A DNA stretch of 64,000 nt. Source: an uncultured Prochlorococcus sp. (GTDB taxonomy: Bacteria > Cyanobacteriota > Cyanobacteriia > PCC-6307 > Cyanobiaceae). The position numbers and the translations under genes were made by a program. This document shows positions 51,692 through 62,275 of this stretch, one piece after another. Under the pieces are notes generated by a model. It had not been told where the DNA came from. It made no database searches and saw nothing but the letters and a program-made list of their open reading frames with translations. The stretch is from positions 26,879 to 90,878 of the forward strand of contig CABYNZ010000002.1 in NCBI GenBank assembly GCA_902520485.1, read 5' to 3'. The stretch's first letter is position 1, and each line of letters begins with the position of its first letter.

Positions 51692-52924
51692 TTGGAACCT
51701 TTTGATTTAGCTGTTGTAGGAGGTGGTGCAGCCGGTTTTATGACAGCAATAACTGCTGCTGAAAATGGAGTAAAAAGAATAATAATTCTTGAAGGCACTT
51801 CAAAACTTATGGAGAAAGTAAGGATTAGTGGAGGGGGAAGATGTAACATCACTAATGCGACATGGATACCGAATGAACTAATTGAGAATTACCCTAGAGG
51901 TGGAATTCAGCTCTTGGAATCATTTAATCGTTTTGCGGCTGGAGATGTATACGATTGGTTTGAGAAAAAAGGTTTAAAATTAAAAATTGAGGAAGATCTA
52001 AGAGTTTTCCCAGTGTCTAATTCTTCTTCAGATGTTATTGATTGTTTGAGAAAAAGTGCTTTATCAAAAAACGTGGATATATTAACAAAATTTTTTGTAA
52101 AAGAAATTGCAAAAACTCCAGATAATATATTCAATATTTTTAGTCTTAAAAAAGCAAAAGTAACTGCAAAAAATATTATTCTTTCAACTGGAGGTAATCC
52201 AAGCGGATATAAATTAGCTCAAAATCTTGGACACACCATTGTTAAACCTGTACCATCGCTTTTTACTTTTTCCACAAAAGAACCAAATTTGGATGAATGT
52301 AGTGGGGTATCGATAAGGGGCATAGATATAGAAATTAATTTAAACAATAAGAATTTTCAAAATAGAGGCGATTTACTAATAACGCATTGGGGGTTTAGTG
52401 GGCCAGCAGTATTAAAACTTTCATCAATTGCAGCAAGGGAACTTTATAGCCAAAAATATAAATTTAATTTAATCATTAAATGGTCTTCTTTAAGTTATGA
52501 GGATTTAAAAGAAAAAATTAATTATTTAAGATTAAATAAAGGCAAGGTGAATCTTATTAATAGTAGACCTGTTCCACTATTAACAAAAAGATTATGGATT
52601 TTTTTATTAAATAAAATAGGTATTGATAAAGAGAAAAAGTGGGCTGATTTACTAGCGGATGAAAGAGAGAAAATGATAAATATTCTAATGAAGGACAAAT
52701 ATATAATTTCGGGCAAAGGTCCATTTGGAGAGGAATTTGTTACTTCTGGAGGCGTAAAAATTAATGAAGTCAATTTTAAAAGTATGGAGAGCTTAATTTG
52801 TCCAGGATTATTTTTTTCTGGAGAAGTTTTAGATGTTGATGGGATCACAGGTGGATTTAATTTTCAACATTGTTGGACAAGTGGATGGATCGCTGGGATG
52901 GCAGTCTCAAAGTTAAAACATTAA
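51692..52924 (+). CDS. HI0933-like flavoprotein (NAD(P)/FAD oxidoreductase)
   Basis: DLAVVGGGAAGFMTAITAAE, GGGRCNITNA, GEVLDVDGITGGFNFQHCWTSGWIAG; start codon TTG. Confidence 0.92.
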   Translation: MEPFDLAVVGGGAAGFMTAITAAENGVKRIIILEGTSKLMEKVRISGGGRCNITNATWIPNELIENYPRGGIQLLESFNRFAAGDVYDWFEKKGLKLKIEEDLRVFPVSNSSSDVIDCLRKSALSKNVDILTKFFVKEIAKTPDNIFNIFSLKKAKVTAKNIILSTGGNPSGYKLAQNLGHTIVKPVPSLFTFSTKEPNLDECSGVSIRGIDIEINLNNKNFQNRGDLLITHWGFSGPAVLKLSSIAARELYSQKYKFNLIIKWSSLSYEDLKEKINYLRLNKGKVNLINSRPVPLLTKRLWIFLLNKIGIDKEKKWADLLADEREKMINILMKDKYIISGKGPFGEEFVTSGGVKINEVNFKSMESLICPGLFFSGEVLDVDGITGGFNFQHCWTSGWIAGMAVSKLKH

Positions 52925-53040
52925 GTAACAAATCAATAAGTAACAAATCAATAAGTTTATCTTTTTTTTATTAAGTATTAGGAGGAAAAAGTTTTTTGAA
53001 GAAACTTTAATTTTAAAGTTTTAATTATTGGTGAAGATTA

Positions 53041-53790
53041 ATGCAGAATCTTGTATCAAAAAAAGAAGAAGAGGAAAGAAGATTAAAAGCTTTAGCAGAA
53101 TATAGGATTTTGGGAACTAAGCCAGAATCATGTTATGACGATATTACAAAAATTGCTGCTACAACCTGTAATGTGCCTATTTCTTTAATGACTTTGGTAG
53201 ACAAAGATAAACAATGGTTTAAATCCAAAATAGGGTTTCAAATATCAGAAACTAGAAGAGATTGGTCTTTTTGTACACATGCAATAAAAGAAAATAGTCC
53301 ATTAATTATTCATGATGCTTTCCAAGATGAAAGATTTATAAATAATCCATTGGTAACTGGAGACCCCAAGATTCGTTTTTATGCAGGTTTTCCCCTTAGA
53401 AATAGTGATGGTAATAAGCTTGGAACTCTTTGTGTAATAGATAGAAAGCCAGGAAATCTAACTACACAACAATTTAATATTATGGAATTATTATCCAAGC
53501 AAATAGTTTCATTTTTAGAGCTAAGAAAAAAGTCATTAAATTTGCTAGATGCATTGTCTAATTTGCATAAACAGGAAGGGATTCTATCTGTATGTTCATA
53601 TTGCAGAGAAGTGAAAAATAATGAGGGAGATTGGATGCATTTAGAAAAATATCTTTCGAAAATTAGTGACATTAGATTCAGTCATGGGGTTTGTGATAGT
53701 TGTATGGAAAAACACTTCCCAGATGTAATCGAAGTATGGAATAAAAAGGATTTTTTTGAAGATGGCCAGAAAAGGTATTTAGAGTCTTAG
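53041..53790 (+). CDS. GAF-domain protein with C-terminal Cys motif
   Basis: GAF: RRDWSFCTHAIKENSPLIIHDAFQDERFINNPLV...GFPLRNSDGNKLGTLCVID; CSYCREVKNNEGDW. Confidence 0.85.
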   Translation: MQNLVSKKEEEERRLKALAEYRILGTKPESCYDDITKIAATTCNVPISLMTLVDKDKQWFKSKIGFQISETRRDWSFCTHAIKENSPLIIHDAFQDERFINNPLVTGDPKIRFYAGFPLRNSDGNKLGTLCVIDRKPGNLTTQQFNIMELLSKQIVSFLELRKKSLNLLDALSNLHKQEGILSVCSYCREVKNNEGDWMHLEKYLSKISDIRFSHGVCDSCMEKHFPDVIEVWNKKDFFEDGQKRYLES

Positions 53791-53871
53791 ATTTAATATC
53801 TTGCTTTTAAGTTATTAATTTATTTCTAAACAAATTCTTCATTTGGTGGTTAGGATTGTATAAATTTTGAC

Positions 53872-54363
53872 TTGAACATGTTATTAGGAACTTTATTAAC
53901 AGGTGAAATTGCTAAAAGTGCATTAGTAGCATATGTTCATTATTTAGGAATTATTTTGTGTTTCGGTTCTCTTTTGTTTGAAAGATTGACTCTCAAAGTA
54001 GGTCTTAATAGAAATGAGACGATCTCAATGATAATTGCAGATGTAGTTTATGGTTTGGCAGGAGTTGCAATATTAGTCACTGGGATTTTGCGTGTAAAGT
54101 ATTTTGGTCAAGGAGGTGATTTCTATACAGGTAATCCTGTTTTTTGGATAAAGGTTTCTCTTTATATTATTGTGGGATTACTTTCTTTATACCCAACGAC
54201 AACATATATCCTGTGGGCAATTCCACTAAGTAAGAATAAACTACCTGAAATTTCAGAAAACCTAGTGAAGAGGTTTAGACTAATCATTACCACCGAATTA
54301 GTGGGCTTTGCAACAATACCTTTGTTTGCCACTCTCATGGCTAGAGGTGTAGGTTTAGGTTGA
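53872..54363 (+). CDS. DUF2214-like membrane protein
   Basis: AYVHYLGIILCFGSLLFERLTLK; start TTG/ATG ambiguous. Confidence 0.75.
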   Translation: MNMLLGTLLTGEIAKSALVAYVHYLGIILCFGSLLFERLTLKVGLNRNETISMIIADVVYGLAGVAILVTGILRVKYFGQGGDFYTGNPVFWIKVSLYIIVGLLSLYPTTTYILWAIPLSKNKLPEISENLVKRFRLIITTELVGFATIPLFATLMARGVGLG

Positions 54364-54902
54364 AAAATTTATTTTTAGAAAGAAATTGTTTAATAAGTGC
54401 TAACAAAATTTATAGATGGAGTTTAAGTTATAAGATTTCTAAATCTAAAAAAGAGATTATTTTTATTGGTCTAAATCCTTCATTATCAGATGCAGTTTTC
54501 TTGGATAATACAACAAAAAAGATAATTAAAATCTCGAAAAATAATAATTATGGCAAAGTTAAATTAATCAATTTATTTGCTCTTATTTCCAGTAAACCAG
54601 GAAGACTCTTTAATCACAAAAACCCTGTTGGGTATTTAAACAATAATCATATTTATAAAAACTTAAAACACTGGTCTGAAAATAAAAATTGTGATTTATG
54701 GTTAGGTTGGGGTAACAAAGGGAAATTTCTAAATAGAAATAAAAGAATATTAAAAAAAATAATGCAATATAACTCAATCAGAAAAAATAATTTTGATAAT
54801 CCTCTTGGACCGCTTTTAATTAAGAAAACAATCAAAGATAATCCAATACATCCTCTATACTGTTCTGATAATTCCATTCTGAAAGCTTTAAAAACGATTT
54901 AA
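54360..54902 (+). CDS. DUF1643-like protein
   Basis: IIFIGLNPSLSDAVFLDNTTKKII...LWLGWGNKG. Confidence 0.8.
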   Translation: MKNLFLERNCLISANKIYRWSLSYKISKSKKEIIFIGLNPSLSDAVFLDNTTKKIIKISKNNNYGKVKLINLFALISSKPGRLFNHKNPVGYLNNNHIYKNLKHWSENKNCDLWLGWGNKGKFLNRNKRILKKIMQYNSIRKNNFDNPLGPLLIKKTIKDNPIHPLYCSDNSILKALKTI

Positions 54903-54967
54903 TGCAAAGGTTTAAGAGGCAATTAATTTAAACTTATGTTAAAATTACTTTAAGATCCGGTTAAATT

Positions 54968-55096
54968 ATGAGTAACACAAAGCAACTTCAAAAACTTAAA
55001 AACTTAAATGTAAAAGCAGAAAAATGCCTTACAAGAGATGAAGCACAAAAAATATTGACAAAGGCTAATAAGGCTCAGAGTAAAATAAATTTTTAA
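54968..55096 (+). CDS. small hypothetical protein
   Basis: MSNTKQLQKLKNLNVKAEKCLTRDEAQKILTKANKAQSKINF*. Confidence 0.5.
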   Translation: MSNTKQLQKLKNLNVKAEKCLTRDEAQKILTKANKAQSKINF

Positions 55097-55189
55097 ATTT
55101 GATATTTGCTTTTTTTTTAGGAATAATTTATCAAAAAAATTTTACAAATATTTTTCTAATTATTTAGAATTTTTTTATTCTATTTAATT

Positions 55190-55924
55190 TTGATGGTTTT
55201 TAATATTATTAAAATAAGAAAATCCGATGATAGATTTTTATCAAGAAGAGATTGGCTGCATTCAATGCATTCATTTTCTTTCGCAGAGCATAGAGATCCA
55301 AAATGGGATAATTTTGGAAAAATTAGAGTTATAAACGAAGATATTATTTCTCCTAATGCAGGATTTAACACACATTCTCATGCAAATATGGAAATAATTA
55401 CTGTCGTAACAAAAGGAGTGATAACTCATAGAGACTCTTTAAACAATCTTGGAAAAATTCACAAAGATGAAGTACAAGTTATGTCTGCAGGTACAGGAAT
55501 CTCTCATAGCGAGAAGAATGAAGAAAATGAGAACTGTAAGTTGTTCCAGATTTGGATATACCCTCAAAAAGAAAATATCAAACCTCGATATGATCAAATA
55601 TCATTAAATGAAAAGTTGTGGGACAATCTTATTTTTAATTACAAAGACGGCAAAAATAATAAGCTTTTTCTAAATCAAAGTATCTCTTTATGGCGTTGTA
55701 AATATAAGCCAATTAAAGAAAAAAAATTGCCATTAAAAATCGATAAATATAATTGGATACAAATAATAGAAGGTAATCTTTTATTAAAAAGTAAAGACTC
55801 TAATTCAAATATATTTCTCGAATCTGGAGATGGCTTGGGTTTTGAAGTTAATTATTATGATGATGTTTCTATAGATACGGAAAAAAATTTAGATTTTCTC
55901 TTATTTTCGATGCCTTCCTTATAA
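55190..55924 (+). CDS. pirin-family protein
   Basis: SFSFAEHRDPKWDNFGKIRVINEDIISPNAGFNTHSHANMEIITVV...AGTGISHSEKN. Confidence 0.93.
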   Translation: MMVFNIIKIRKSDDRFLSRRDWLHSMHSFSFAEHRDPKWDNFGKIRVINEDIISPNAGFNTHSHANMEIITVVTKGVITHRDSLNNLGKIHKDEVQVMSAGTGISHSEKNEENENCKLFQIWIYPQKENIKPRYDQISLNEKLWDNLIFNYKDGKNNKLFLNQSISLWRCKYKPIKEKKLPLKIDKYNWIQIIEGNLLLKSKDSNSNIFLESGDGLGFEVNYYDDVSIDTEKNLDFLLFSMPSL

Positions 55925-55937
55925 TTTATCAGTTATT

Positions 55938-56252
55938 TTACCCATCAACTCCTTTATTAAATGCATTTAAGGCTTGCAAAGCCATATTAAGGTGAACTTC
56001 CATAGCACCGAGTGCAATTAAAGAATTTGGTGATTTATCTTTTAGTAAATTTTCTTTTCTTTTTGATAAGTCATTAACTAACTTCTTAGTTGAAACTTCC
56101 CAATTGTTGATTAATTCTTCAAATTCTCTTTTTTCAGGGCTTTCTATTTCTGCTAATTCATCAGAAAAATGAGAATCCTTTTGTGCCTTAAGCATCAAGT
56201 AACTTAATTTTTTATGACTTATTGCTTGAGGTAAATTGTTAGATTCACTCAT
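55938..56252 (-). CDS. conserved hypothetical protein
   Basis: 104-aa helical ORF. Confidence 0.6.
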   Translation of the reverse strand: MSESNNLPQAISHKKLSYLMLKAQKDSHFSDELAEIESPEKREFEELINNWEVSTKKLVNDLSKRKENLLKDKSPNSLIALGAMEVHLNMALQALNAFNKGVDG

Positions 56253-56368
56253 TGCTAGTGATTAATTTATAGTCAAAATCTAACTAATTAAGTGAATATT
56301 TGCTAGAGGGTAAACGGTTGTGATGACCGACCTGAAAATTACGAAATGATACTTGAACAAAAAATGGA

Positions 56369-57817
56369 TTAATTAACCTTTAATTTTTCACTTATTAGTT
56401 TCTTGAAATAATCTCCACGCTCTTCATAATTTTTAAATTGATCAAAACTAGAGCATGAAGGTGAGAATAATAATGTTCCGGCCTTATTATTTTGTAAATA
56501 ATGAAAAACAAAATTTAAAAGCTCTTTTAGTTCTGAAAATTCAAAAATATTTTTTTTAAATCCTTCATTAATAAGCGCCATTTTTAGGACTTTTGAGCTT
56601 TCTCCAAAAAGGAAAACACATTTAACTTTTTTCTTTAAAACTTTTATCCACTCACTATATTCATTACCTTTTAATCTACCCCCAGCAATGATTATTATTT
56701 GACCTTCAATTGAACTTATTCCCGCAATAGATGAGTCAAAATTTGTAGCTTTACTATCATTAATGATTTCCAGATTATTATTTTTATAAATTGTTTCCAT
56801 CCTATGGGGTAATTGTTTGTACTTAGATAAAGAATCTTTAATCTTCTTGCCAGATAATCCAACTTTTCTTGCTGCTGCAATTACTAATAAAAGATTTTGA
56901 AGATTATGCATTCCTTTTAAAGAAAAATGTTCAAGTTTGAATAATTTCTTCCCTCTCTCAACAATGTACGCTTTTTCATCTATCCAATAATCGCAATGAA
57001 TAAAATTTGATTTATCGAAACTAGTTGTTATCCAAACCCCTCTTGATAGCGAACTGTAGTGATTTCTTAGGTTTTTATCGTCATAATTATAAATTCTAAA
57101 ATCAGATTTTTCTAACAAGCTTTTTTTTATGTTGAAATAGTTTTCAAGTGTTTTATGTCTTTCAAGATGATCTTCTGTGAAGGTTGTCCATATTCCAATA
57201 TTAGGTTTTACTTCTGGAGATATTTCTATTTGATAACTGCTTAATTCAGCTACAACCCAATCAATTTTTTCATGTTTTTTGGAGTGAGCATACTTACATA
57301 AAGGTGTACCAATATTGCCAGCAAAAGGAGCATATAATCCAGTATCACAGAGTATATGGCTTAGTAGATGAGTAACAGTAGTCTTGCCATTAGTGCCAGT
57401 AATACCTATCCAATTTGTGTCTTTTAAAATTTCCCATGCAACATTAATTTCTCCAATTACTTTAATTCCTTTTTTTTTTAATTCAATAATAGTTATATGG
57501 TCATAAGGTATTGATGGACTTACAACAACAGATTCGATTTCTTTCAAAAAAGGTTGAATTTCTTCAAATACAAATTCTTTATTTAGAGAAACTATGATAT
57601 TAAGCTCTTCTAATGATGTTTTTCTTTCTAAGAATTCTATCCCATCTTTACTTTCCCAAACAATTACTCTCTTATTGATGCTTCGCAAATACTTGGCAGC
57701 CCAAAATCCAGATTTACCTAATCCAATTACAAGATTAATATTTCTTTTACTTGAATGATTATCTATCATTAAATTTATAATTGCATTTATATTAATTGTG
57801 TTTAAAGGGTAATTCAA
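56369..57817 (-). CDS. murD: UDP-N-acetylmuramoylalanine--D-glutamate ligase
   Basis: [53 protein letters not shown]. Confidence 0.96.
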   Translation of the reverse strand: MNYPLNTININAIINLMIDNHSSKRNINLVIGLGKSGFWAAKYLRSINKRVIVWESKDGIEFLERKTSLEELNIIVSLNKEFVFEEIQPFLKEIESVVVSPSIPYDHITIIELKKKGIKVIGEINVAWEILKDTNWIGITGTNGKTTVTHLLSHILCDTGLYAPFAGNIGTPLCKYAHSKKHEKIDWVVAELSSYQIEISPEVKPNIGIWTTFTEDHLERHKTLENYFNIKKSLLEKSDFRIYNYDDKNLRNHYSSLSRGVWITTSFDKSNFIHCDYWIDEKAYIVERGKKLFKLEHFSLKGMHNLQNLLLVIAAARKVGLSGKKIKDSLSKYKQLPHRMETIYKNNNLEIINDSKATNFDSSIAGISSIEGQIIIIAGGRLKGNEYSEWIKVLKKKVKCVFLFGESSKVLKMALINEGFKKNIFEFSELKELLNFVFHYLQNNKAGTLLFSPSCSSFDQFKNYEERGDYFKKLISEKLKVN

Positions 57818-57869
57818 TCATGAGATTTTTCTTCAGTATTTATAGTATTCACCCAAGAAAAGTTAATTA

Positions 57870-58136
57870 ATGGAAGATAATACTGCAAAATATTGGTTCT
57901 CTTGGTTTTATGAAAAGTGGGAGAAAAATGCGCCAGGTGAATTAATTGAACAGGGCTTAACTCCGTCTCAGATTGCTGAGCGATTTGTTAACGAAAACCA
58001 TGATAGTTTTATTCAATTGTCAAAAAAAATTGATGAAAAAAATTATGATGCCTTAACAGAATTTATGAAACTCTCAGAGAGTGAATTACATATCTTGAAG
58101 TATTTTCTAAAGTTAGTAAAAATGAAAAATTTATAA
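57870..58136 (+). CDS. hypothetical protein, paralog of 47109..47426
   Basis: DEKNYDALTEFMKLSESELHILKYF. Confidence 0.6.
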   Translation: MEDNTAKYWFSWFYEKWEKNAPGELIEQGLTPSQIAERFVNENHDSFIQLSKKIDEKNYDALTEFMKLSESELHILKYFLKLVKMKNL

Positions 58137-59060
58137 GAAGTTATTAAGTATTTCGAGGCTTTTTTTCCATAAATTTTTTCTTTCTTTTTTATTCATGGCG
58201 AAAGGAGAAGTAGGGGATAGTTTTGGATGACCTCTGAAATTAAATCTAGGACCATAATGATCACCGCCTCTCGCGTCTGGTGAAGTAGCTGCAAAAAGCT
58301 GAGGTAAAGCACCCATTTCAGCAGTTTGAAAAATAGGACTAAATAATTCCAATGAGAATGTTTCTAATGGACCAGGGTTAGGTTTTTGAGCAGTAAAGAG
58401 ATTTGTTTTTGCAATTCCTGGGTGAGCAGCTAAAGAAAGTATATTTTTGTGCTTTAAGTTCTCATTTAGTTCCAAAGCAAACATTACATTTGCCAATTTG
58501 CTATTGGAGTAAGATTCCCATTTGTTGTAATATTTCTCGGCTTTCAGATTTTTCCAACCGACTTTGCCAAAAAATTGTGCTCCGGAAGTCACCGTCACTA
58601 TTCTAGATTCTTCTTTTTTTTCAATAATTGGAAGTAGCTTTAGAGTCAAAAGCATATGAGCTAGATGATTAACTGCAAATTGTATTTCATATCCTTGGGC
58701 ACTAAGAGTTTTAGGCGGATGCATAATGCCTGCATTATTGATTAGTAAATCTAAATTTTCAAAATTATCAAAAATTTTGGACTGAACTTCAAAAATATTT
58801 TTTAAATCTGACAAATCTAATTCTAAAGGTGTAAATAATCCTTCAGGATTAAGACCTTTAAGTTTTTTGATAGTTTGATTAGCTTTTTCAAGTGATCTAC
58901 AAGCTATAACAACATGAGCATTTTTTTCTGCTAAGGCCTTTGCAGTGTAGTATCCAAGACCACTATTCGCACCGGTAATTAGCGCTGTTTTGCCTATAAG
59001 GTTTGGAATATTAGATGTTTCCCAGTTAGAGATTTTAGGTCTTGAAATAGTGGCAGTCAT
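58131..59060 (-). CDS. short-chain dehydrogenase (protochlorophyllide-reductase/retinol-DH-like)
   Basis: TALITGANSGLGYYTAKALAEKNAHVVIACRS; NNAGIM; YSNSKLANV. Confidence 0.92.
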   Translation of the reverse strand: MTATISRPKISNWETSNIPNLIGKTALITGANSGLGYYTAKALAEKNAHVVIACRSLEKANQTIKKLKGLNPEGLFTPLELDLSDLKNIFEVQSKIFDNFENLDLLINNAGIMHPPKTLSAQGYEIQFAVNHLAHMLLTLKLLPIIEKKEESRIVTVTSGAQFFGKVGWKNLKAEKYYNKWESYSNSKLANVMFALELNENLKHKNILSLAAHPGIAKTNLFTAQKPNPGPLETFSLELFSPIFQTAEMGALPQLFAATSPDARGGDHYGPRFNFRGHPKLSPTSPFAMNKKERKNLWKKSLEILNNFL

Positions 59061-59168
59061 TTAGTGATCCTGCAAATTGCTATGGAATTTAACCAAAATT
59101 TAATTACCTTTCCACTGTAAATACTGGAAGTAAGTATCGTGAGCTCTTATTGAAGGTACTATTTAATA

Positions 59169-59918
59169 TTATTTTTCAATTGCATACTGCCATTCGTTAT
59201 TTTGAGATAAACTTTTCTCTCTAAGTAACTGTAATTTCCTACTATTTATTTTTACAACTATCCCATTAGTTGGATATTTCGCAAATATTTTTTTCTCTAA
59301 CCAATTTTTTTTATATATTTGGATTTCGCTTGTATGATTTGTGAAGTAACTGTCAGGGGTGCTAAAGCCACATTTTTTAAGATAGTTAAGGGTTTCGTAT
59401 TGATTAAGTCTTCCATTAAGTATTTGGAAACAGCAAAAGCGGAGACTTTCTCCAATCCCTTTCTTATAATTGAGGTATTTTCTTGTAATTCTTTGGGAAA
59501 TGCCTGCAACTTGGTTTGTAGCGTATAGTTCACCTCTAATTTGAAAATCTCGTTTGATAGGAATACAATCGGGGACATTTTTAATTTGTTTAATTTTGCT
59601 TGAGACATCAAATCCTTTTTTTGTAATAGCTTTATTAAACTTGCCATCAAGATATCTAATTGCAATAGCACAGCCATCAATTTTTGGTTGAATGCTTAAT
59701 CTTGTTTTTGTTAATAAACTTTCCAAAAATTCTTTATAGTTTTCTTTGGCTAATTTTGGCAAAAGTTTATTATTTTTTTGATTAAAGTAGTCAGACTCTC
59801 GATCAACAGGAATAAAGAGCTTTTCAAGTTGCTTAAATGCATTATCCGAAATTATGCCTTCACCTATTCTGTATTGTTCATCAAGATACTTAACATCTCT
59901 CACTAATGAATTATTCAT
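59169..59918 (-). CDS. minimal NAD-dependent DNA ligase-like protein (adenylation domain only)
   Basis: IQPKIDGCAIAIRYLDGKF (KxDG), IRGELYATN, NGIVVKINS, ends NNEWQYAIEK*. Confidence 0.78.
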   Translation of the reverse strand: MNNSLVRDVKYLDEQYRIGEGIISDNAFKQLEKLFIPVDRESDYFNQKNNKLLPKLAKENYKEFLESLLTKTRLSIQPKIDGCAIAIRYLDGKFNKAITKKGFDVSSKIKQIKNVPDCIPIKRDFQIRGELYATNQVAGISQRITRKYLNYKKGIGESLRFCCFQILNGRLNQYETLNYLKKCGFSTPDSYFTNHTSEIQIYKKNWLEKKIFAKYPTNGIVVKINSRKLQLLREKSLSQNNEWQYAIEK

Positions 59919-60194
59919 AATAATTTTGATAAATATTTAAAAACCTTTTAGAAAAAATCATTTAAATAAACATTTGAAAATAAAAATTAGATTTAAAAGT
60001 TATTGACCACTAAATATCCTCCTACGCAGAGAGCGATTTAAGAGTATAAAATGTAAAGCTTTGGAGTTTAAATTAAATACTTCAATCAAACATATTTACT
60101 TACAAGTGAAATAGAAAATTTTAAGGATTAATTTGCAGGCAAATTTTTGAAATTTCTATCAATACAAAAAAAAATTTTTTAAAGTTATCAGAAA

Positions 60195-61349
60195 ATGTCA
60201 ATTTTATCAAAAGCTCAAAATACCTGGGAAAATTTTGCGAAATACAAAATTAATGATTATGCAAAATTAAGAAATTTTGATTTTGGGCCAAATAACGAAA
60301 GTTCAGTTTCAAAATTATCGCCTTTCATTACTCATAGAATTTTATCGGAATATGATCTGATTCATGAGATTAAAAGTAAGTACAAAATCAAAAATTCAAC
60401 TAAATTTGTTGAAGAAATATTTTGGAGAGTTTACTGGAGAGGGTGGATGGAAAATAGACCTAAAGTTTGGCGAAATTTTATTTTAGAAAACAATCTCGAT
60501 TTTGATTATGAGCTATATGAAAGTGCAATTAATGGCAATACAGAAATAGATTTTTTTAATTCTTGGGTCCATGAATTAAAGCAGTACAAATATTTGCATA
60601 ACCATACAAGAATGTGGTTTGCGAGTACTTGGATATTTAATCTAGGCCTCCCATGGCAATTGGGAGCAAAGTTTTTCTTTAAATATCTTTTTGATGGTGA
60701 TGCTGCATCTAATCTCCTTAGTTGGAGATGGGTCGGAGGATTGCAAACGAAGGGAAAGCAATATCTTTTTTCATCATCAAACCTCAGAAAATTTTCAAAT
60801 AATAGATTTAATTCAGAAAAAATAAGTAATCAACAAATTTTTCTTGAAGAACCTAATCAAATACCATTAGAACTTGGGATCTATAAAAATGATATGGATC
60901 CTAAATCAGATTATCTGATTATGTTTGAAAATGATCTGCACCTTGCAACCCTTAAAAATTTACTTCCAAGCTATAAAAAAGTATTTATTATCCTTCTAAA
61001 GAATGAACAAAGACAAATTAAATTGTCTGAATCTGTTTTGAAATTTAAACAAGATTTGGTCTCCGAATTTGTAGAGCAATTTGATAATGTTGAACAGATT
61101 GCTCCAAATTCACTGGAAATTACTTTTAAAAATACTAACGAAATAGACATTATTTATCCTGGAGTGGGAGAAAACTATGATTTCATAACTGAGTTTAAAA
61201 ATATACACAATAAAAAAATTTTTAATCTTGTAAGGGATGAAGATTTATTTGCTTGGAAATTTGCTAAAAAAGGGTTTTTCAAATTTAAAGAAAACATTCC
61301 TAGAATTAATCAGAGAATATTTGAAAATTATTCAAAAAATAATTTTTAA
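60195..61349 (+). CDS. cryptochrome/photolyase FAD-binding-domain-like protein
   Basis: LSPFITHRILSEYDLIHEI...FVEEIFWRVYWRGWMENRPKVW...NHTRMWFASTWIFNLGLPWQLGAKFFFKYLFDGDAASNLLSWRWVGGLQTKGKQYLFS. Confidence 0.85.
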   Translation: MSILSKAQNTWENFAKYKINDYAKLRNFDFGPNNESSVSKLSPFITHRILSEYDLIHEIKSKYKIKNSTKFVEEIFWRVYWRGWMENRPKVWRNFILENNLDFDYELYESAINGNTEIDFFNSWVHELKQYKYLHNHTRMWFASTWIFNLGLPWQLGAKFFFKYLFDGDAASNLLSWRWVGGLQTKGKQYLFSSSNLRKFSNNRFNSEKISNQQIFLEEPNQIPLELGIYKNDMDPKSDYLIMFENDLHLATLKNLLPSYKKVFIILLKNEQRQIKLSESVLKFKQDLVSEFVEQFDNVEQIAPNSLEITFKNTNEIDIIYPGVGENYDFITEFKNIHNKKIFNLVRDEDLFAWKFAKKGFFKFKENIPRINQRIFENYSKNNF

Positions 61350-61484
61350 ATTAGTTGAATTTCTAATCAGAAAGGAATTCATTAGACTACTAAGTATAAA
61401 TACTTAATTAGGGGCGACTTTTGCTGTTTAATCCACGATGGATACTGTGACTAGTTATTTTTACTTAAGGATAATTTTTTTATA

Positions 61485-62036
61485 GTGCTTTCAACAATTC
61501 TTACCAAGTCGTTTAGCAAAGATACTGCTTTATTAATTCTTAGAGTTATAACTGGAACTGTTCTTATTCATCATGGTTATGAGAAATTAGCGAATATAGA
61601 AAATTTCGCTGATGCTTTTGTCAGACCTTTACATCTCCCATTCCCTATATTTTTATCATACATAGCGGCGTTTTCAGAAATTGGTGGTAGTTGGTTACTA
61701 ATTATCGGCTTAGCTACAAGATTCGGAGCTATGGCAATCGTTGGAACAATTTCTGTTGCTATATATCATGCACTTGTTACTTCAGGTTTTAATATTTTCT
61801 TGCTAGAGCTATTACTTTTATATTTCGCTTCTGCAACTTCAATTGCTTTAACAGGTCCCGGTAATTTCTCCTTAGATGAAGTCATTATCAGGATCTTGAA
61901 ATCAGAAGATGAAGATGAAATTATACCTTCAACAAAATCAAAATCTTCTAAGGAAGTTGAAGTCAAAGAAGAAACAAGTAAAGGTGGTTTATTTCAATTT
62001 CTTCAAGCGAACATACTATCAGATACATCAAGCTAA
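61485..62036 (+). CDS. DoxX-family protein
   Basis: LLILRVITGTVLIHHGYEKLANIENFADAFVRPLHLPFPIFLSYIAAFSEIGGSWLLIIGLATRFGA; start GTG. Confidence 0.88.
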   Translation: MLSTILTKSFSKDTALLILRVITGTVLIHHGYEKLANIENFADAFVRPLHLPFPIFLSYIAAFSEIGGSWLLIIGLATRFGAMAIVGTISVAIYHALVTSGFNIFLLELLLLYFASATSIALTGPGNFSLDEVIIRILKSEDEDEIIPSTKSKSSKEVEVKEETSKGGLFQFLQANILSDTSS

Positions 62037-62201
62037 CTTTTTAGGATAAAGACTATTTATCAGTTCTAATCGTTTACGATAACTGTTTCTCTTCTCGAGT
62101 TTTATCTTAATTGTTGCTTCAGTAAGACTTATAAACAGTCCCATAGCAGTCACCCAAGATAAAAAAATAAAGGGGTTCTCTGGAATTTCTGAGAAATTCA
62201 T
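62028..62201 (-). CDS. small membrane protein, convergent overlap with doxX
   Basis: MNFSEIPENPFIFLSWVTAMGLFISLTEATIKIKLEKRNSYRKRLELINSLYPKKLA*. Confidence 0.55.
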   Translation of the reverse strand: MNFSEIPENPFIFLSWVTAMGLFISLTEATIKIKLEKRNSYRKRLELINSLYPKKLA

Positions 62202-62275
62202 ATCAATATTACTTCTTTTTTAAAGCTGACTGATCACTATATGTTTTTCAACCTAAATATACAATTTAGAAATAT

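Noticed and set aside
59297-59680. 127-aa minus-strand ORF overlapping the ligase-like gene in another frame
   Set aside because: Frame-shadow of the 59169..59918 gene, which has recognisable ligase motifs.
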